In this document: piece after piece, positions 35,587 through 44,758 of the stretch | Layout: each line of letters opens with the position of its first letter | How positions within the stretch are numbered: the first letter of the stretch is position 1 | NCBI GenBank assembly: GCA_913775725.1 | Contig: CAJYNG010000020.1 | Coordinates: 124,001 to 188,000 of the forward strand | Direction: 5' to 3' | Length of the DNA stretch: 64,000 bases | Source: an uncultured Stenotrophomonas sp. | Lineage (GTDB): Bacteria > Pseudomonadota > Gammaproteobacteria > Xanthomonadales > Xanthomonadaceae | Notes under the pieces: model-generated | What the model saw: only the letters and a program-made list of their open reading frames with translations | Told to the model about the DNA's origin: nothing | Database searches by the model: none | Position numbers and translations under genes: made by a program

Positions 35587-36642
35587 ATGTATTCGCTTGC
35601 CCGCCCCTTCCTGTTCTCGCTCGACGCCGAGCGCGCCCACGGCCTCGGCCTGTCCGCACTGGACCTGGCCTACCGCACCGGCACCACGCCGCTGCTGGCC
35701 GCACGCATCGCGCCGATGCCGAGCACCGTGTTCGGGCTGACGTTCCCCAATCCGGTCGGCCTCGCTGCCGGCCTGGACAAGAATGGCGAGCACATCGATG
35801 CACTGTTCGCGCTCGGCTTTGGCTTCGTCGAGATCGGCACCATCACCCCGCGTCCGCAGGCCGGCAATCCGCAGCCGCGTCTGTTCCGGCTGCCGGCGCA
35901 CAACGCGATCATCAACCGCATGGGCTTCAACAACGCGGGCGTGGACGCGCTGGTGCGCAATGTCGAACGCGCGCGCAACCGCCGCGGCCTGCTCGGCATC
36001 AACATCGGCAAGAACAAGGACACCCCCAACGAACAGGCGGTGGACGATTACATCGCCTGCCTGGACAAGGTCTATCCGCTGGCCGACTACATCACCGTCA
36101 ACATCTCCTCGCCCAATACCGCCGGCCTGCGTGAACTGCAGGAAGAAACCGCGCTGCGACAGCTGGTCAGCCAGCTGCGCGACCGCCAGGAAGCACTGGC
36201 CGCGCAGCACGGCCGCCGCGTGCCGATGCTGGTGAAGGTGGCGCCGGACCTCAGCGAGCGCGACATCGATGCCGCCGCGCGCGTGCTGGGCGAGCTGCAG
36301 GTGGACGGCGTGATCGCCACCAACACCACCATCGACCACAGCAAGGTGGCCGGCGATCCGCTGGCCAACGAGGCCGGCGGCCTGTCCGGTGCGCCGGTGC
36401 TGGAGCAGTCCACGCTGGTGCTGCGCCGCCTGCGTTCGCGCCTGCCCGAATCGGTACCGCTGATCGGTGTCGGCGGCATCCTGTCCGGTGCCGATGCGGT
36501 GGCCAAGATGGCCGCCGGTGCGGCGCTGGTGCAGTGCTACAGCGGCCTGATCTTCCGTGGCCCGGCGCTGGTCTCCGAATGCGTGGAGGCGATCCGTCGC
36601 CGCCGCGAAGCGCCGAGCCGCGGCGCGGTGGCCCCACTGTGA
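35587..36642 (+). CDS. pyrD: Quinone-dependent dihydroorotate dehydrogenase (class 2)
   Basis: 351 residues. The N-terminal membrane-associating extension ([22 protein letters not shown]) is specific to class 2. The FMN site is [37 protein letters not shown], and the catalytic Ser lies in [18 protein letters not shown]-phosphate binding occurs at [29 protein letters not shown]. It oxidises dihydroorotate to orotate with ubiquinone in pyrimidine synthesis. Its stop overlaps the murB start (GTGA). Confidence 0.97.
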   Translation: MYSLARPFLFSLDAERAHGLGLSALDLAYRTGTTPLLAARIAPMPSTVFGLTFPNPVGLAAGLDKNGEHIDALFALGFGFVEIGTITPRPQAGNPQPRLFRLPAHNAIINRMGFNNAGVDALVRNVERARNRRGLLGINIGKNKDTPNEQAVDDYIACLDKVYPLADYITVNISSPNTAGLRELQEETALRQLVSQLRDRQEALAAQHGRRVPMLVKVAPDLSERDIDAAARVLGELQVDGVIATNTTIDHSKVAGDPLANEAGGLSGAPVLEQSTLVLRRLRSRLPESVPLIGVGGILSGADAVAKMAAGAALVQCYSGLIFRGPALVSECVEAIRRRREAPSRGAVAPL

Positions 36643-37712
36643 GCGCGCCCATCGATACCGCCGACAACGCCGCGCCGCTGCGCTGGACGCTCACCCGCAA
36701 TGCACCGCTGCAGGCGCTGAACACCTTCCATGTGCAGGCCAGCGCAGCGCAGCTGCTGGAACTGCACGATGCCGCACTGCTGCCGGACGTGCTGGCGTTG
36801 CCCGAGGTGGCCAGCGGCCCGCTGCTGGTGCTGGGCAGCGGCAGCAACGTACTGATCGCCGAAGACCTGCCCGGCACCGTGCTGGTGTTCGGCAACCGGG
36901 ACATCAGCTTCCTGGAACACCGCGCCGACCATGCGGTGATCCGTGCCGGTGCCGGCGTGCCCTGGCATGGCCTGGTGATGTGGTCGCTGCAGGAAGGCCT
37001 GTCCGGGCTGGAGAACCTGGCCCTGATCCCCGGCACCGCCGGTGCCGCGCCGATCCAGAACATCGGTGCCTACGGTGCGCAGGTCGGCGAGTTCATCCAG
37101 GCCGTTGAAGCCTGGGACTGCCAGGAACAAACCTGGGTACGGCTGGACAACGAACAGTGTGGCTTCGCCTACCGCGACAGCGTGTTCAAGCAACAGCCTG
37201 ATCGCTACCTGATCACCGCCATCGAGCTCAAGCTGCCGCTGTTGCACGACCTGCGCATGGACTACGCCGGCATCCGCGAGGAACTGCAGGCGCAGGGCGT
37301 GGAGCTGCCGAGCGCTGTAGACGTGGCCAACGCGGTGATCGCGATCCGCCGCCGCAAGCTGCCCGACCCGGATGTACTGGGCAACGCCGGCAGCTTCTTC
37401 AAGAACCCGGTGCTGCCGCTGGAACAGGTCGACGTGCTGCTGCAGCACTTCCCCGAGCTGCCGGTGTTCCCGTCCGACCAGGACGGCAAGCGCAAGGTCT
37501 CGGCGGCATGGATGATCGAGTCCTGCGGCTGGAAGGGCTTCCGCGAAGGTGATGCCGGCGTGGCGCCAAGCCACGCACTGGTGCTGGTCAACCACGGCAA
37601 CGCCACCGGTGCTGAACTGCTGGCGCTGGCGCGACGCATCTCCGCTTCGGTGCTGGAGAAGTTCGGCGTGCCGATCGAACCGGAGCCCCGCCTGCTCGGC
37701 GCACAGTGGTGA
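36639..37712 (+). CDS. murB: UDP-N-acetylenolpyruvoylglucosamine reductase
   Basis: 357 residues from GTG 36639, coupled to pyrD by a GTGA overlap. FAD-binding motif [58 protein letters not shown]; and the catalytic Ser in [13 protein letters not shown]. The C-terminus ([30 protein letters not shown]) shows it is a type I MurB like that of E. coli. It makes UDP-MurNAc for peptidoglycan using NADPH. The pyrD-murB coupling has no obvious metabolic logic beyond both being growth genes. Confidence 0.97.
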   Translation: MSAPIDTADNAAPLRWTLTRNAPLQALNTFHVQASAAQLLELHDAALLPDVLALPEVASGPLLVLGSGSNVLIAEDLPGTVLVFGNRDISFLEHRADHAVIRAGAGVPWHGLVMWSLQEGLSGLENLALIPGTAGAAPIQNIGAYGAQVGEFIQAVEAWDCQEQTWVRLDNEQCGFAYRDSVFKQQPDRYLITAIELKLPLLHDLRMDYAGIREELQAQGVELPSAVDVANAVIAIRRRKLPDPDVLGNAGSFFKNPVLPLEQVDVLLQHFPELPVFPSDQDGKRKVSAAWMIESCGWKGFREGDAGVAPSHALVLVNHGNATGAELLALARRISASVLEKFGVPIEPEPRLLGAQW

Positions 37713-38632
37713 ACAGCCCCGCCCTCTCCCCCAGCGCCACCCCGATGCGGGCGGCGCTGCTGATGCTCGGCAGCACCATGGCGTTCGGCCTGATGGCGGT
37801 GGCCATCCGCTATGCCACGCGCTACGTGCCGACCCAGGAAGTGGCGTTCTTCCGCAATGCCTTTGGCCTGCTCGCGTTGCTGCCGATGCTGCTGCGCCCC
37901 GGCCACGCGCCGCTGAAGACCCAGCAGCTGCCGCGCTATTTCGTGCGCAGTGCGATCGGCCTGGGCTCGATGCTGTGCGCGTTCTGGGCACTGGGCCACC
38001 TGCCGCTGGCGCAGGCGGTTTCGCTGTCGTACTCCACGCCGTTGTTCGTCACCATCGCTGCCGTGCTGTGGCTGGGTGAAACCGTGCGCGTGCGCCGCTG
38101 GGCCGCGGTCGTGGTCGGCTTCATCGGTGTACTGGTGATCGTCCGCCCCGGCACTGCCGGCTTCACGGCCGGCAGCCTGGTCGCTGTCGGTGCGGCCGTG
38201 CTCAGTTCGCTGGTGGCGATCCAGATCAAACAGTTGACCCGTATCGACAGCGCGGACACCGTGGTGCTCTATACCTACGTGTTCTGGGTACCGCTGTCGC
38301 TGGTCCCGGCACTGTTCGTCTGGGTCTGGCCCACCGGCGTGGCGTGGCTGTGGTTGCTGGCCACCGGCGTGCTCGGCACTGTCGGCCAGCTGCTGTGGAC
38401 GCGTGCACTGCGCCTTGGCGAAGTCTCGGCGCTGACCCCGATCAGCTTCCTGCAGCTGCCACTGGTGACGCTGTGCGGCTGGCTGCTGTTCAACGAAACG
38501 GTGGACCGCTGGACGATCATCGGCGCCGGCATCATCCTTGCCGCGAACGCCTACATCGCCCACCGCGAAGCCGTACTGTCGCGGCGTGCCGCAAGTGCAG
38601 CGGCCTCGGCAGCGGCCAAGCCCGCCGAGTAG
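37709..38632 (+). CDS. EamA/DMT-family transporter
   Basis: 307 residues from GTG 37709, overlapping the murB stop (GTGA); GTG 37706 is possible. Ten membrane segments in two EamA repeats: [39 protein letters not shown] ... [33 protein letters not shown], and [44 protein letters not shown]. These are drug/metabolite exporters of unknown substrate. Its TAG stop is formed by the first bases of a GTAG palindrome at 38629. Confidence 0.92.
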   Translation: MNSPALSPSATPMRAALLMLGSTMAFGLMAVAIRYATRYVPTQEVAFFRNAFGLLALLPMLLRPGHAPLKTQQLPRYFVRSAIGLGSMLCAFWALGHLPLAQAVSLSYSTPLFVTIAAVLWLGETVRVRRWAAVVVGFIGVLVIVRPGTAGFTAGSLVAVGAAVLSSLVAIQIKQLTRIDSADTVVLYTYVFWVPLSLVPALFVWVWPTGVAWLWLLATGVLGTVGQLLWTRALRLGEVSALTPISFLQLPLVTLCGWLLFNETVDRWTIIGAGIILAANAYIAHREAVLSRRAASAAASAAAKPAE

Positions 38633-38655
38633 ATCCACGCATGGCGTGGATCTAC
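38629..38655. repeat. Single GTAG palindrome providing both flanking stop codons
   Basis: GTAGATCCACGC (38629-38640) and GCGTGGATCTAC (38644-38655) form a perfect 12-base stem with an ATG loop. The TAG at 38630-38632 stops the EamA gene on the plus strand, and the symmetrical TAG (38654-38652 on the minus strand) stops the phosphotransferase gene. The element probably also acts as a bidirectional terminator stem. Confidence 0.95.
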
Positions 38656-39656
38656 AGCCCGCGATACACCCGCTCCGCCGCATCGAACACATTGCCCGGC
38701 GCGAACTGCTCGCCCAGGTAATGCAGTGACTGCCGGCGCAACTGCGGCGAACGCTCCTCCCCATCACTGCCCAGCAGCACCTGCTGGAACTCGATCAGGT
38801 CCTGCAGGATGCGCCAATGCCGGTACCAGGCAATCCAGCGCGGGTCGCCGCGGTCGCTGCCGTAACCGTCCTCGAAGCCCAGCGGATTCTCGCGCCCCCA
38901 GCGCCCACCAACGGCCGCACCGATGAACATCAGGTCGCGCTCGCGCGGTGCCAGCGACAGGCCATCCCAGTCGATCAGGTGCAGGCCACCGTCATTGCCC
39001 ATCAGCAGGTTGCCGGCATGCAGATCGGTGTGGCACAGATGCAGGTCTACCGGCACGTCCTGCAATGCCACGAGCAGTTCCCGTGCCTGCGCATGCAGCG
39101 CCGCGATGCGCGCATGCTGCCGGTCCCATACCGAAACGAAGGCGCGGCCCAGCCCGTCCTTCGCGGCCGCCAGGCCTGCGCCAGCCAGCCATTGCCCAAC
39201 GGTTTCCAGCGCCGCGGTTTCCAGCCCTACGATCGGCAGCGCCTGCTGCAGTTCCGCTGGCAGCTGCGCGCCGTGCAGGCGCCGTAGCACCTCCCCCAGC
39301 CGTTTCCACTGCGTGCGGCTCAACGCCGCCTCGAACCCGGACTGGCCTTCCACATAAGGGAACAGGGTGAACTGCAATCCCCAACGCTGCACCGACGCAC
39401 CACCGGTCAATGCCGGCCACGGCGCGACGATCTCATCGATACCCAACGAGCCGCGCAACCAATGCAGGCTGTCCCACACTGCGGGGTCGACCTGGTAGGT
39501 GCGGCATTTCAACCACCACTGCCCGTGCCGCGCATCGACGCGATACACGCTGGCATTGGCGTCGGCACCCACCGGGCGTGGCACCACGGCGGTGGGAGTG
39601 ATGCCATAGGATTGTTGCAGGACTTCGCCGAGATGCTGCGCCGAAGCGAATGACAT
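38652..39656 (-). CDS. APH(9)-like aminoglycoside/spectinomycin phosphotransferase family protein
   Basis: 334 residues. The catalytic loop is LCHTDLHAGNLLMG and the metal site LHLIDWDGLSLAPRERDLMFIG. The following tract (YRHWRILQDLIEFQQVLL) and the ending FAPGNVFDAAERVYRGL resemble APH(9)-Ia of Legionella in order and spacing, as far as I recall that sequence. Such kinases phosphorylate spectinomycin; many chromosomal relatives have unknown substrates. The nucleotide-binding region is WWLKCRTYQ, with the expected Lys. The stop codon lies in a GTAG palindrome. Confidence 0.85.
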   Translation of the reverse strand: MSFASAQHLGEVLQQSYGITPTAVVPRPVGADANASVYRVDARHGQWWLKCRTYQVDPAVWDSLHWLRGSLGIDEIVAPWPALTGGASVQRWGLQFTLFPYVEGQSGFEAALSRTQWKRLGEVLRRLHGAQLPAELQQALPIVGLETAALETVGQWLAGAGLAAAKDGLGRAFVSVWDRQHARIAALHAQARELLVALQDVPVDLHLCHTDLHAGNLLMGNDGGLHLIDWDGLSLAPRERDLMFIGAAVGGRWGRENPLGFEDGYGSDRGDPRWIAWYRHWRILQDLIEFQQVLLGSDGEERSPQLRRQSLHYLGEQFAPGNVFDAAERVYRGL

Positions 39657-39755
39657 GGATGCAAGCGGAAAGTGTTACCTGCCGCCACTATCGCAGATGC
39701 ACTCGCCACGACACAGACATGTCCGTCACAACATCGCCTCGGCACGACCAGAGAA

Positions 39756-40790
39756 CTAACCTGCGATGCGCCGCATCACCGCTTCCAGCGGGCCGCGCGC
39801 GAACTGCCACGACCACAGCCATGCCGCCCCCGTCGCCACCATCAGGAACAACAGTGCCCACAGCAGCACCGACGCGAGCGATGCACTGCCATCGAGCAGG
39901 CCTAGGCTTTCCAGCGTACCCATACCCAGCAGGATGTGGCCGACGTACAAGGTCAGGGTCATGCGCCCGGCCGCAGTGAACGGCTCCAGCCAGTCACCCG
40001 GTCGCACACGCGTCAGCCACAGACAGGCGGCAATGACACTGCACGCCGCGCCCGCACCAGTGAGTACGTAGGCCGGTCCCGGCGGCATCGGCTGCGTTCC
40101 CAGCCACGCCTGCCAGGGCGTTCCCTGTGCGAGGTGCTGCACACTGTGGCCTGCGCCGATCAGCAGCAGGCCCAGCACCAGCAGCCCACGCTGCACCCGC
40201 GGCTGCGCCAACAGCAAACGTGCCAGCAACATGCCCAGCAGGAAGAAGCACAGCCACGGCAGCAACGGATGGAACCCATTGAACAGCAGATTGCGCGCGG
40301 CACCCGGCCATTGCCACAGGCCGGCGTATTCCAGCGTCTGCCAGTTCCATCCCTGGCTGTAGTCCCAGTGCAGCAGCATCCAGAACGAACAGGCCGCCAA
40401 GCCGATGATGCTGGCCAGCAACACCCGCGGCGAGGCACGCAGCCACACCACGGCCAACGCGAAATACACCGCGTAGTAGTGAAGGATATCGGCCGGGAAC
40501 AGGGTCAGGTTGAGCAGGCCCAGCACCATCAGAAACAGTGCGCGCCGCCAGGTCTGCACACTGGCCGGCCACCACCCCTGCCGATGCGTGGCCAGCACCA
40601 GGCCAAGGCCGGCCAGGGTGACGAAGGTCGCCGAGGCCTTGCCTTCCAGCAGATGGAAGAAGCCAGCCAGCCAACCTCCGCTCTCCGCGGGAACCGCCAT
40701 CGCAAGGCGGAAGTTGACCAGCACCATGCCGGCCAATGCCAGATAGCGCGCCAGATCGAGGCCGTGCAAACGCCGGTCGACGGCGCTCAT
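39756..40790 (-). CDS. DUF418/DUF1624-like multi-pass membrane protein
   Basis: 344 residues with about nine to ten membrane segments. The opening RLHGLDLARYLALAGMVLVNF and the late segment FTAAGRMTLTLYVGHILLGMGTLE are the two conserved blocks of DUF418-type proteins, which are distantly related to membrane acyltransferases (heparan-alpha-glucosaminide N-acetyltransferase type). An acyl-transfer role is therefore possible but unproved. Its start overlaps the TetR stop by four bases (ATGA), so the regulator and membrane protein form one operon. Confidence 0.88.
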   Translation of the reverse strand: MSAVDRRLHGLDLARYLALAGMVLVNFRLAMAVPAESGGWLAGFFHLLEGKASATFVTLAGLGLVLATHRQGWWPASVQTWRRALFLMVLGLLNLTLFPADILHYYAVYFALAVVWLRASPRVLLASIIGLAACSFWMLLHWDYSQGWNWQTLEYAGLWQWPGAARNLLFNGFHPLLPWLCFFLLGMLLARLLLAQPRVQRGLLVLGLLLIGAGHSVQHLAQGTPWQAWLGTQPMPPGPAYVLTGAGAACSVIAACLWLTRVRPGDWLEPFTAAGRMTLTLYVGHILLGMGTLESLGLLDGSASLASVLLWALLFLMVATGAAWLWSWQFARGPLEAVMRRIAG

Positions 40791-41377
40791 GCGCGTGCCC
40801 CGAGCAGCAGCGCGAGCAGGCCCAGATCCAGCGATGCCTCATCGGTGCCATCGGCGTCGCCCAGCCCCCGGCGCAGCGCGTCGCTTTCGATGGCATCCAG
40901 CAGCACCTGCGCCTGCAGTGCCGGGGCCAGCACGGGACGCCTACGTTCGCGCTGCGCCACGTGTTGCAGGGCTTCGGCCAGCGTTGCCTGCAATTGCCTG
41001 CGATTGGCCGCGAATGCCTCGGCCACGGCAGGATTGCGTGCGCTCTCGGCCAACACTTCCACGGCGAGCGTCGCCCATTCCGGCTGCCGGCACAGTGCGT
41101 GGAAATCCTGCAGGAAGGTCAGCACCTGTGCGCGCTCGCCGCCGGCTGACGCCAACTGCTGCATCAGCGGCGCCAGTTCTTCGCTCTCGGCCGCCGCCAC
41201 CGCAAGAATGATCGCTTCCTTGCCCGGGAAGTGGTTGTAGAGATTGCCCAGGCTGACACCGGCCGCCTGCGCGATGTCACGCATGCTGGTCTGGTGGAAT
41301 CCCATTGCGAGGAAGCACTGCAGCGCCGCCTGCAGGATCAGGGTCACGCGCTGCTCATTGCGGTCGATTCTGCTCAT
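40787..41377 (-). CDS. TetR family transcriptional regulator
   Basis: 196 residues. N-terminal HTH: ILQAALQCFLAMGFHQTSMRDIAQAAGVSLGNLYNHFPGKEAII, a textbook TetR domain. The effector region is helical and of unknown ligand. The ATG at 41377 lies 15 bases downstream of a perfect palindrome ACGAACGTTCGT (41392-41403), a likely autoregulatory operator. It is coupled to the DUF418 gene downstream, which it probably controls. Confidence 0.93.
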   Translation of the reverse strand: MSRIDRNEQRVTLILQAALQCFLAMGFHQTSMRDIAQAAGVSLGNLYNHFPGKEAIILAVAAAESEELAPLMQQLASAGGERAQVLTFLQDFHALCRQPEWATLAVEVLAESARNPAVAEAFAANRRQLQATLAEALQHVAQRERRRPVLAPALQAQVLLDAIESDALRRGLGDADGTDEASLDLGLLALLLGARA

Positions 41378-41391
41378 GCCTCGAATAGTGA

Positions 41392-41403
41392 ACGAACGTT
41401 CGT
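41392..41403. promoter_or_regulatory. Candidate TetR operator palindrome
   Basis: ACGAACGTTCGT is a perfect 12-base palindrome 15 bases upstream of the TetR start codon. Palindromes of this sequence type are common TetR-family operators. It lies in the divergent region with doxX, so it may also affect that gene. Confidence 0.7.
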
Positions 41404-41520
41404 CCGCTTTGAAGAGGGTATCCCGGCCACCACCGGGCTTCGTTCAGGCAGCCTTGACCTCAACCGCTGTTGAGGCCCGATGCTGCCCGCCCCGCCCACC
41501 GCTCAACCCGGAGTTGCTGC

Positions 41521-41946
41521 ATGCCAAGGATGATCTCCACCCTGCTCGACAGCCGCGTGCTGTGGTTCCTCGCCCGACTGCTGCTGGCCGTGGTGTTCCT
41601 GTCCTCGGGTCTGGCCAAGCTGCTGGCGTGGGACACCAGCGTGGCCGAAATGCAGGCGGCCGGGCTGCAACCGCCCGCGCTGTTCAACCTCGCCAGCGCC
41701 GTGCTGCTGTTGGGCGGTTCACTGTGCCTGCTGCTTGATCGCCTGCTATGGCTGGGCAGCGGCGCGCTGGCGGTGTTCATGCTGCTGACCATCGTCATCG
41801 TGCATACCTTCTGGACCACGCACGGCGCGGAACAGCAGCTGGCGCTGTTCTTCGCGCTGGAACACCTGAGCGTGGTCGGCGGCCTGATCTGCGCGGCCAT
41901 CGCCAGCCATGCGCGGGCTCAGAAGAACTCGTCGAGCAGCCGATAG
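41521..41946 (+). CDS. DoxX-family membrane protein
   Basis: 141 residues from ATG 41521, with GGAG seven bases upstream; ATG 41530 is an alternative start. Four membrane segments: LARLLLAVVFLSSGLAKLLAW, LFNLASAVLLLGGSLCLLL, LGSGALAVFMLLTIVIVHTFW and LALFFALEHLSVVGGLICAAI. The FLSSGLAKL motif is typical of DoxX proteins, which are linked to quinone or thiol redox processes but have no settled activity. Its last 28 bases overlap the convergent phosphotransferase gene. Confidence 0.9.
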   Translation: MPRMISTLLDSRVLWFLARLLLAVVFLSSGLAKLLAWDTSVAEMQAAGLQPPALFNLASAVLLLGGSLCLLLDRLLWLGSGALAVFMLLTIVIVHTFWTTHGAEQQLALFFALEHLSVVGGLICAAIASHARAQKNSSSSR

Positions 41947-42722
41947 AACGCCAGCCGGCGCTCATCAGCCACCGCGCCATAGCGCCGGAACAACGGCGCG
42001 ACCCAACGCGTGTCGCCGACGTTGTGAACCAGGCTGCGCGCGGCCAGCGCCAGGTCCTGGTAGCGGTCGGCCACGCCCAGCCGCCCACAGTCGATGAAAC
42101 CACTGAAACGCCCCTCGACCGCCATCAGGTTCGGCAGGCATGCATCGCCATGGCTGACCACCAGATCTTCATGATCTGGCCGGGTGCTGCACAGTTCGGC
42201 GAAGACCTGCTGCGGACTCTGCCCCAGGCGTTCGTCATCGAAGTCATCGGCGTCCACCAGACCCGCCTCGACGCGGGCGGCGGCGGCCTGCAGGCGCGAG
42301 GCCAGTCGCTGGTCGAACGGACAGGCTGCCACCGGCAACGCATGCAGGCCGCGCAGCGCGTCGGCCAGCAGTTCCACCAGTTGCTGCGGCGCCAGTTCCG
42401 GCGACGAGGCCAGATCACGGCCGGGCAGCGCACTCATCAGCAACCAGCGCCGGCCCGCCTCTTCGGCTGTAGCAATCACCACCGGCGCCGGCTGTCCCTG
42501 TGCCTGCAGCCAGCGCAGGCGCGCGATCTCATCGCCCAGCTCACTGAAGGCGTCGATCACTTCCGACTTCAGGAAGGCGTCGGCCTGCCCGGGACGATGC
42601 ACCCGCGCGACATCCGCACGCGACACGCCGATCGACTGCCGCTCGATGCGGGCATCGGCCAAGCCCTGCTGCCACGCTCGCGGCAAGGGCATGCCGTGGT
42701 TACCTGCGTGGATTGCATCCAT
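41919..42722 (-). CDS. aph(3')-IIc: APH(3')-II family aminoglycoside O-phosphotransferase
   Basis: 267 residues from ATG 42722, which has AGGA ten bases upstream and gives the length of P. aeruginosa APH(3')-IIb. Motifs: FLKSEV (ATP-binding Lys), SELGDEIARLRWLQ, WLLMSALPG, the catalytic VVSHGDACLPNLM and FSGFIDCGRLGVADRYQDLALAARSL, ending LLDEFF. It phosphorylates the 3'-OH of kanamycin or neomycin; S. maltophilia carries such a chromosomal gene. ATG 42767 would add 15 residues and overlaps the DUF2938 stop (ATGA), so it is a serious alternative start. Allele naming is by recognition only. Confidence 0.9.
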   Translation of the reverse strand: MDAIHAGNHGMPLPRAWQQGLADARIERQSIGVSRADVARVHRPGQADAFLKSEVIDAFSELGDEIARLRWLQAQGQPAPVVIATAEEAGRRWLLMSALPGRDLASSPELAPQQLVELLADALRGLHALPVAACPFDQRLASRLQAAAARVEAGLVDADDFDDERLGQSPQQVFAELCSTRPDHEDLVVSHGDACLPNLMAVEGRFSGFIDCGRLGVADRYQDLALAARSLVHNVGDTRWVAPLFRRYGAVADERRLAFYRLLDEFF

Positions 42723-42763
42723 TGCTGAGTGTTCCTGTTGTCGGTGGCCCCACGGATTCTCGC

Positions 42764-43267
42764 TCATCCGGCCCTGGCCATGGCCCACAGGCATGCCGAA
42801 AGGTACATGCCCAGCCCGAACACCGAATGTGCGAGCAGGCTGCGCAGGCGAGCCTTGACCGGCGCCGGCGTCCTGGACGCGGCAATGCCTGCGCCCATCC
42901 CGGGCTGCATGATGAAGAACGGCGCGACAATGCTCAGAATGCCGAACAACAGTGCCGGCAACAGCGTTGGCGACTGCACCCAGCCATCGCCGACGACCGC
43001 GAGCAGTGCCGCCGCGAAGAACACGCCGATCAGGTAGTGCGCCGACCAACCCAGCACACGCTCCCCCTTTACCGGCGCGGCCCGGCCGATCGCCTCGTGG
43101 CGGAAGCGCCCGCGTCGCAGATGGCCCAGCCAGCGCCCGACCATCCCGAAGTCCAGCGTGGGAATGCCGAACACCCGCCGTTGCAGCACCGACCACAGGT
43201 CCAGCACGGCGGTGGCGCCAACGCCGATCATCAGGGCGTCCGCCAGGAATGCCGAAGATCCGTCCAT
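42764..43267 (-). CDS. DUF2938 membrane protein
   Basis: 167 residues from ATG 43267 (GAAGG eight bases upstream). About four membrane segments: ADALMIGVGATAVLDLW, HYLIGVFFAAALLAVVGDGW, LLPALLFGILSIVAPFFIMQPGMGAGIAAS and LLAHSVFGLGMYLSACLWAMA. The PFFIMQPGMGAGIAASRTP block is characteristic of DUF2938. Function unknown. It is divergent from the ArsR-rhodanese regulator and leads directly into the APH(3') gene, so that regulator may set expression of both. Confidence 0.88.
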   Translation of the reverse strand: MDGSSAFLADALMIGVGATAVLDLWSVLQRRVFGIPTLDFGMVGRWLGHLRRGRFRHEAIGRAAPVKGERVLGWSAHYLIGVFFAAALLAVVGDGWVQSPTLLPALLFGILSIVAPFFIMQPGMGAGIAASRTPAPVKARLRSLLAHSVFGLGMYLSACLWAMARAG

Positions 43268-43277
43268 GATGAGTACC

Positions 43278-43295
43278 TTCAATTATTTGCTTGAA
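43278..43295. promoter_or_regulatory. Candidate ArsR operator in the divergent region
   Basis: TTCAA (43278-43282) and TTGAA (43291-43295) form an inverted repeat with an 8-base spacer, in an AT-rich island between the DUF2938 and ArsR start codons. The position suits repression of both genes, but the repeat is short. Confidence 0.5.
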
Positions 43296-43322
43296 TGATA
43301 GAGCGATGGTAGCGTGCTGATC

Positions 43323-43988
43323 ATGAACGCTTCAAGTCACCTGCCGCCGTCGCCGCTGGAGGCGCTGGCCGAGATCGCCCGCACACTCGGCCATGCCCAC
43401 CGGCTCGCGCTGCTGGAGCACGTCGCCCAGGGCGAACGCGCAGTAGAACGCCTGGCCGAGTTGACCGGGCTCTCGGTGGCCAACACCTCCCAGCATCTGC
43501 AGCAGCTGCGCCGCGCCGGCCTGGTGCAGACCCGCCGCGATGGCAAGCGCATCCTCTACCGCAGTGGTGACGGCCCGCTGGGCAATCTGCTGGCCGCACT
43601 GCGTGACTATGCCGACCATCAGCGCAGCGAGATGCACGGCGTGATCGCCGACAGCGTGCATCGCCGCGACACGCTGGAAGGGATGACCGTAGAGCAGCTG
43701 CTGGCACAGCGAAGCGATGTGGTACTGCTGGATGTGCGTCCGCGCGAGGAATTCGATCTGGGCCACCTGCCCGGCGCGCTGAACATTCCCGCTACGGAAC
43801 TGCGCGAACGGATGGACGAACTGCCGCGCGACGTCCACATTGTCGCTTACTGCCGCGGCCCCTACTGCGTGCTTTCAAGCGCTGCCGTAACGCAGCTGCG
43901 CGACGCCGGACTGACCGCGCAGCGCCTCGCTGCCGGCTATCCGGAATGGAAGGCGGCCGGACTGCAGGTGGATCTGCCCGCACACTGA
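43323..43988 (+). CDS. ArsR-family regulator fused to a rhodanese domain
   Basis: 221 residues from ATG 43323. The N-terminal winged helix (LEALAEIARTLGHAHRLALLEHVAQG, then LTGLSVANTSQHLQQLRRAGLVQTRRDGKRILYR) is ArsR type. The C-terminal rhodanese domain (VVLLDVRPREEFDLGHLPGALNIPA) has its active Cys in AYCRGPYCVLS. ArsR-rhodanese fusions are thought to sense or handle reactive sulfur species; no CxC metal site is visible in the HTH part. It is divergent from DUF2938 and the APH(3') gene, which suggests it controls that unit. Confidence 0.92.
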   Translation: MNASSHLPPSPLEALAEIARTLGHAHRLALLEHVAQGERAVERLAELTGLSVANTSQHLQQLRRAGLVQTRRDGKRILYRSGDGPLGNLLAALRDYADHQRSEMHGVIADSVHRRDTLEGMTVEQLLAQRSDVVLLDVRPREEFDLGHLPGALNIPATELRERMDELPRDVHIVAYCRGPYCVLSSAAVTQLRDAGLTAQRLAAGYPEWKAAGLQVDLPAH

Positions 43989-44001
43989 GCGAGACTTTGT
44001 C

Positions 44002-44730
44002 ATGGATGATGCCTTCTCCCCGTTGATCCATGCCGCCTGGCAGGGCGTGTTCGCCGGGGCACACACCCTGCAGAACGATCAGATGCTGCGCCTGGCGTGC
44101 AGTGATGATCTCGACGAGGGCGAGGACGGCATGCTGCTGCAGCCAGTCGCGGGCCCCGCACGCGCACTGTTGCGCCCTGCCCTGGCGGCTCGCCTGCACC
44201 TGCACGCGCAACCGCACTGGACGCTGGCGCAGCTGCAACAGCGCCTGCAGCAGCTCGGCCAGCGCACGCATGGTGCGGATCGCGTCTTCTACTTCCCTGC
44301 CGCAGAACTTGCAGCCCTGGCCGAGCGCCCGGCACCGCCACACATCCGCCGTCTCGACGCGGCCGACGCCGCCGCGTTCGACGTGTTCCAGGCCAGCGCC
44401 AGCGAAGAGGATCTGGATGCGGCCTGGGTTGAACTGGACCACTGGCAGGTGTTCGGCGCCTTCGATGGCGAGCGGTTGGTTGCCGCGGGAAGCATGTACC
44501 CGTGGGGCCTGGATCCGGCCCTGGCCGACATGGGCGTGCTGACCCTGCCCGAGGCCCGCGGTCGCGGGCGCGCGCGCCAGCTGGTACACGCCATGGCCGT
44601 GTCAGCGCAGGCGGCCGGGCTGCAGCCTCAGTACCGTTGCCAGCTCGACAACACCGCCTCGATCATTACCGCCGAGCGCAGCGGCCTGCGCGCGTTCGCC
44701 GACTGGGACACCGTTCTGGCAGTCGATTGA
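44002..44730 (+). CDS. GNAT N-acetyltransferase with extra N-terminal domain
   Basis: 242 residues starting 13 bases after the ArsR-rhodanese stop, so possibly co-transcribed. The C-terminal half has the acetyl-CoA motif LADMGVLTLPEARGRGRARQLVHAMAVSAQAAGLQPQYRCQLDN, followed by ITAERSGLRAFADWDTVL. The N-terminal 110 residues (ALLRPALAARLHLHAQPHWTLAQLQQRLQQLG) resemble the lead domain of GCN5-related proteins that also contain an N-terminal Acetyltransf-like fold. Substrate unknown. Confidence 0.87.
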   Translation: MDDAFSPLIHAAWQGVFAGAHTLQNDQMLRLACSDDLDEGEDGMLLQPVAGPARALLRPALAARLHLHAQPHWTLAQLQQRLQQLGQRTHGADRVFYFPAAELAALAERPAPPHIRRLDAADAAAFDVFQASASEEDLDAAWVELDHWQVFGAFDGERLVAAGSMYPWGLDPALADMGVLTLPEARGRGRARQLVHAMAVSAQAAGLQPQYRCQLDNTASIITAERSGLRAFADWDTVLAVD

Positions 44731-44758
44731 GGCTACCGCAGTACAACAAGGAAGCAAC

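Noticed and set aside
36537-38767. Minus-strand frames of 484 and 501 codons
   Set aside because: They are antisense to murB and the EamA transporter, both clear genes.
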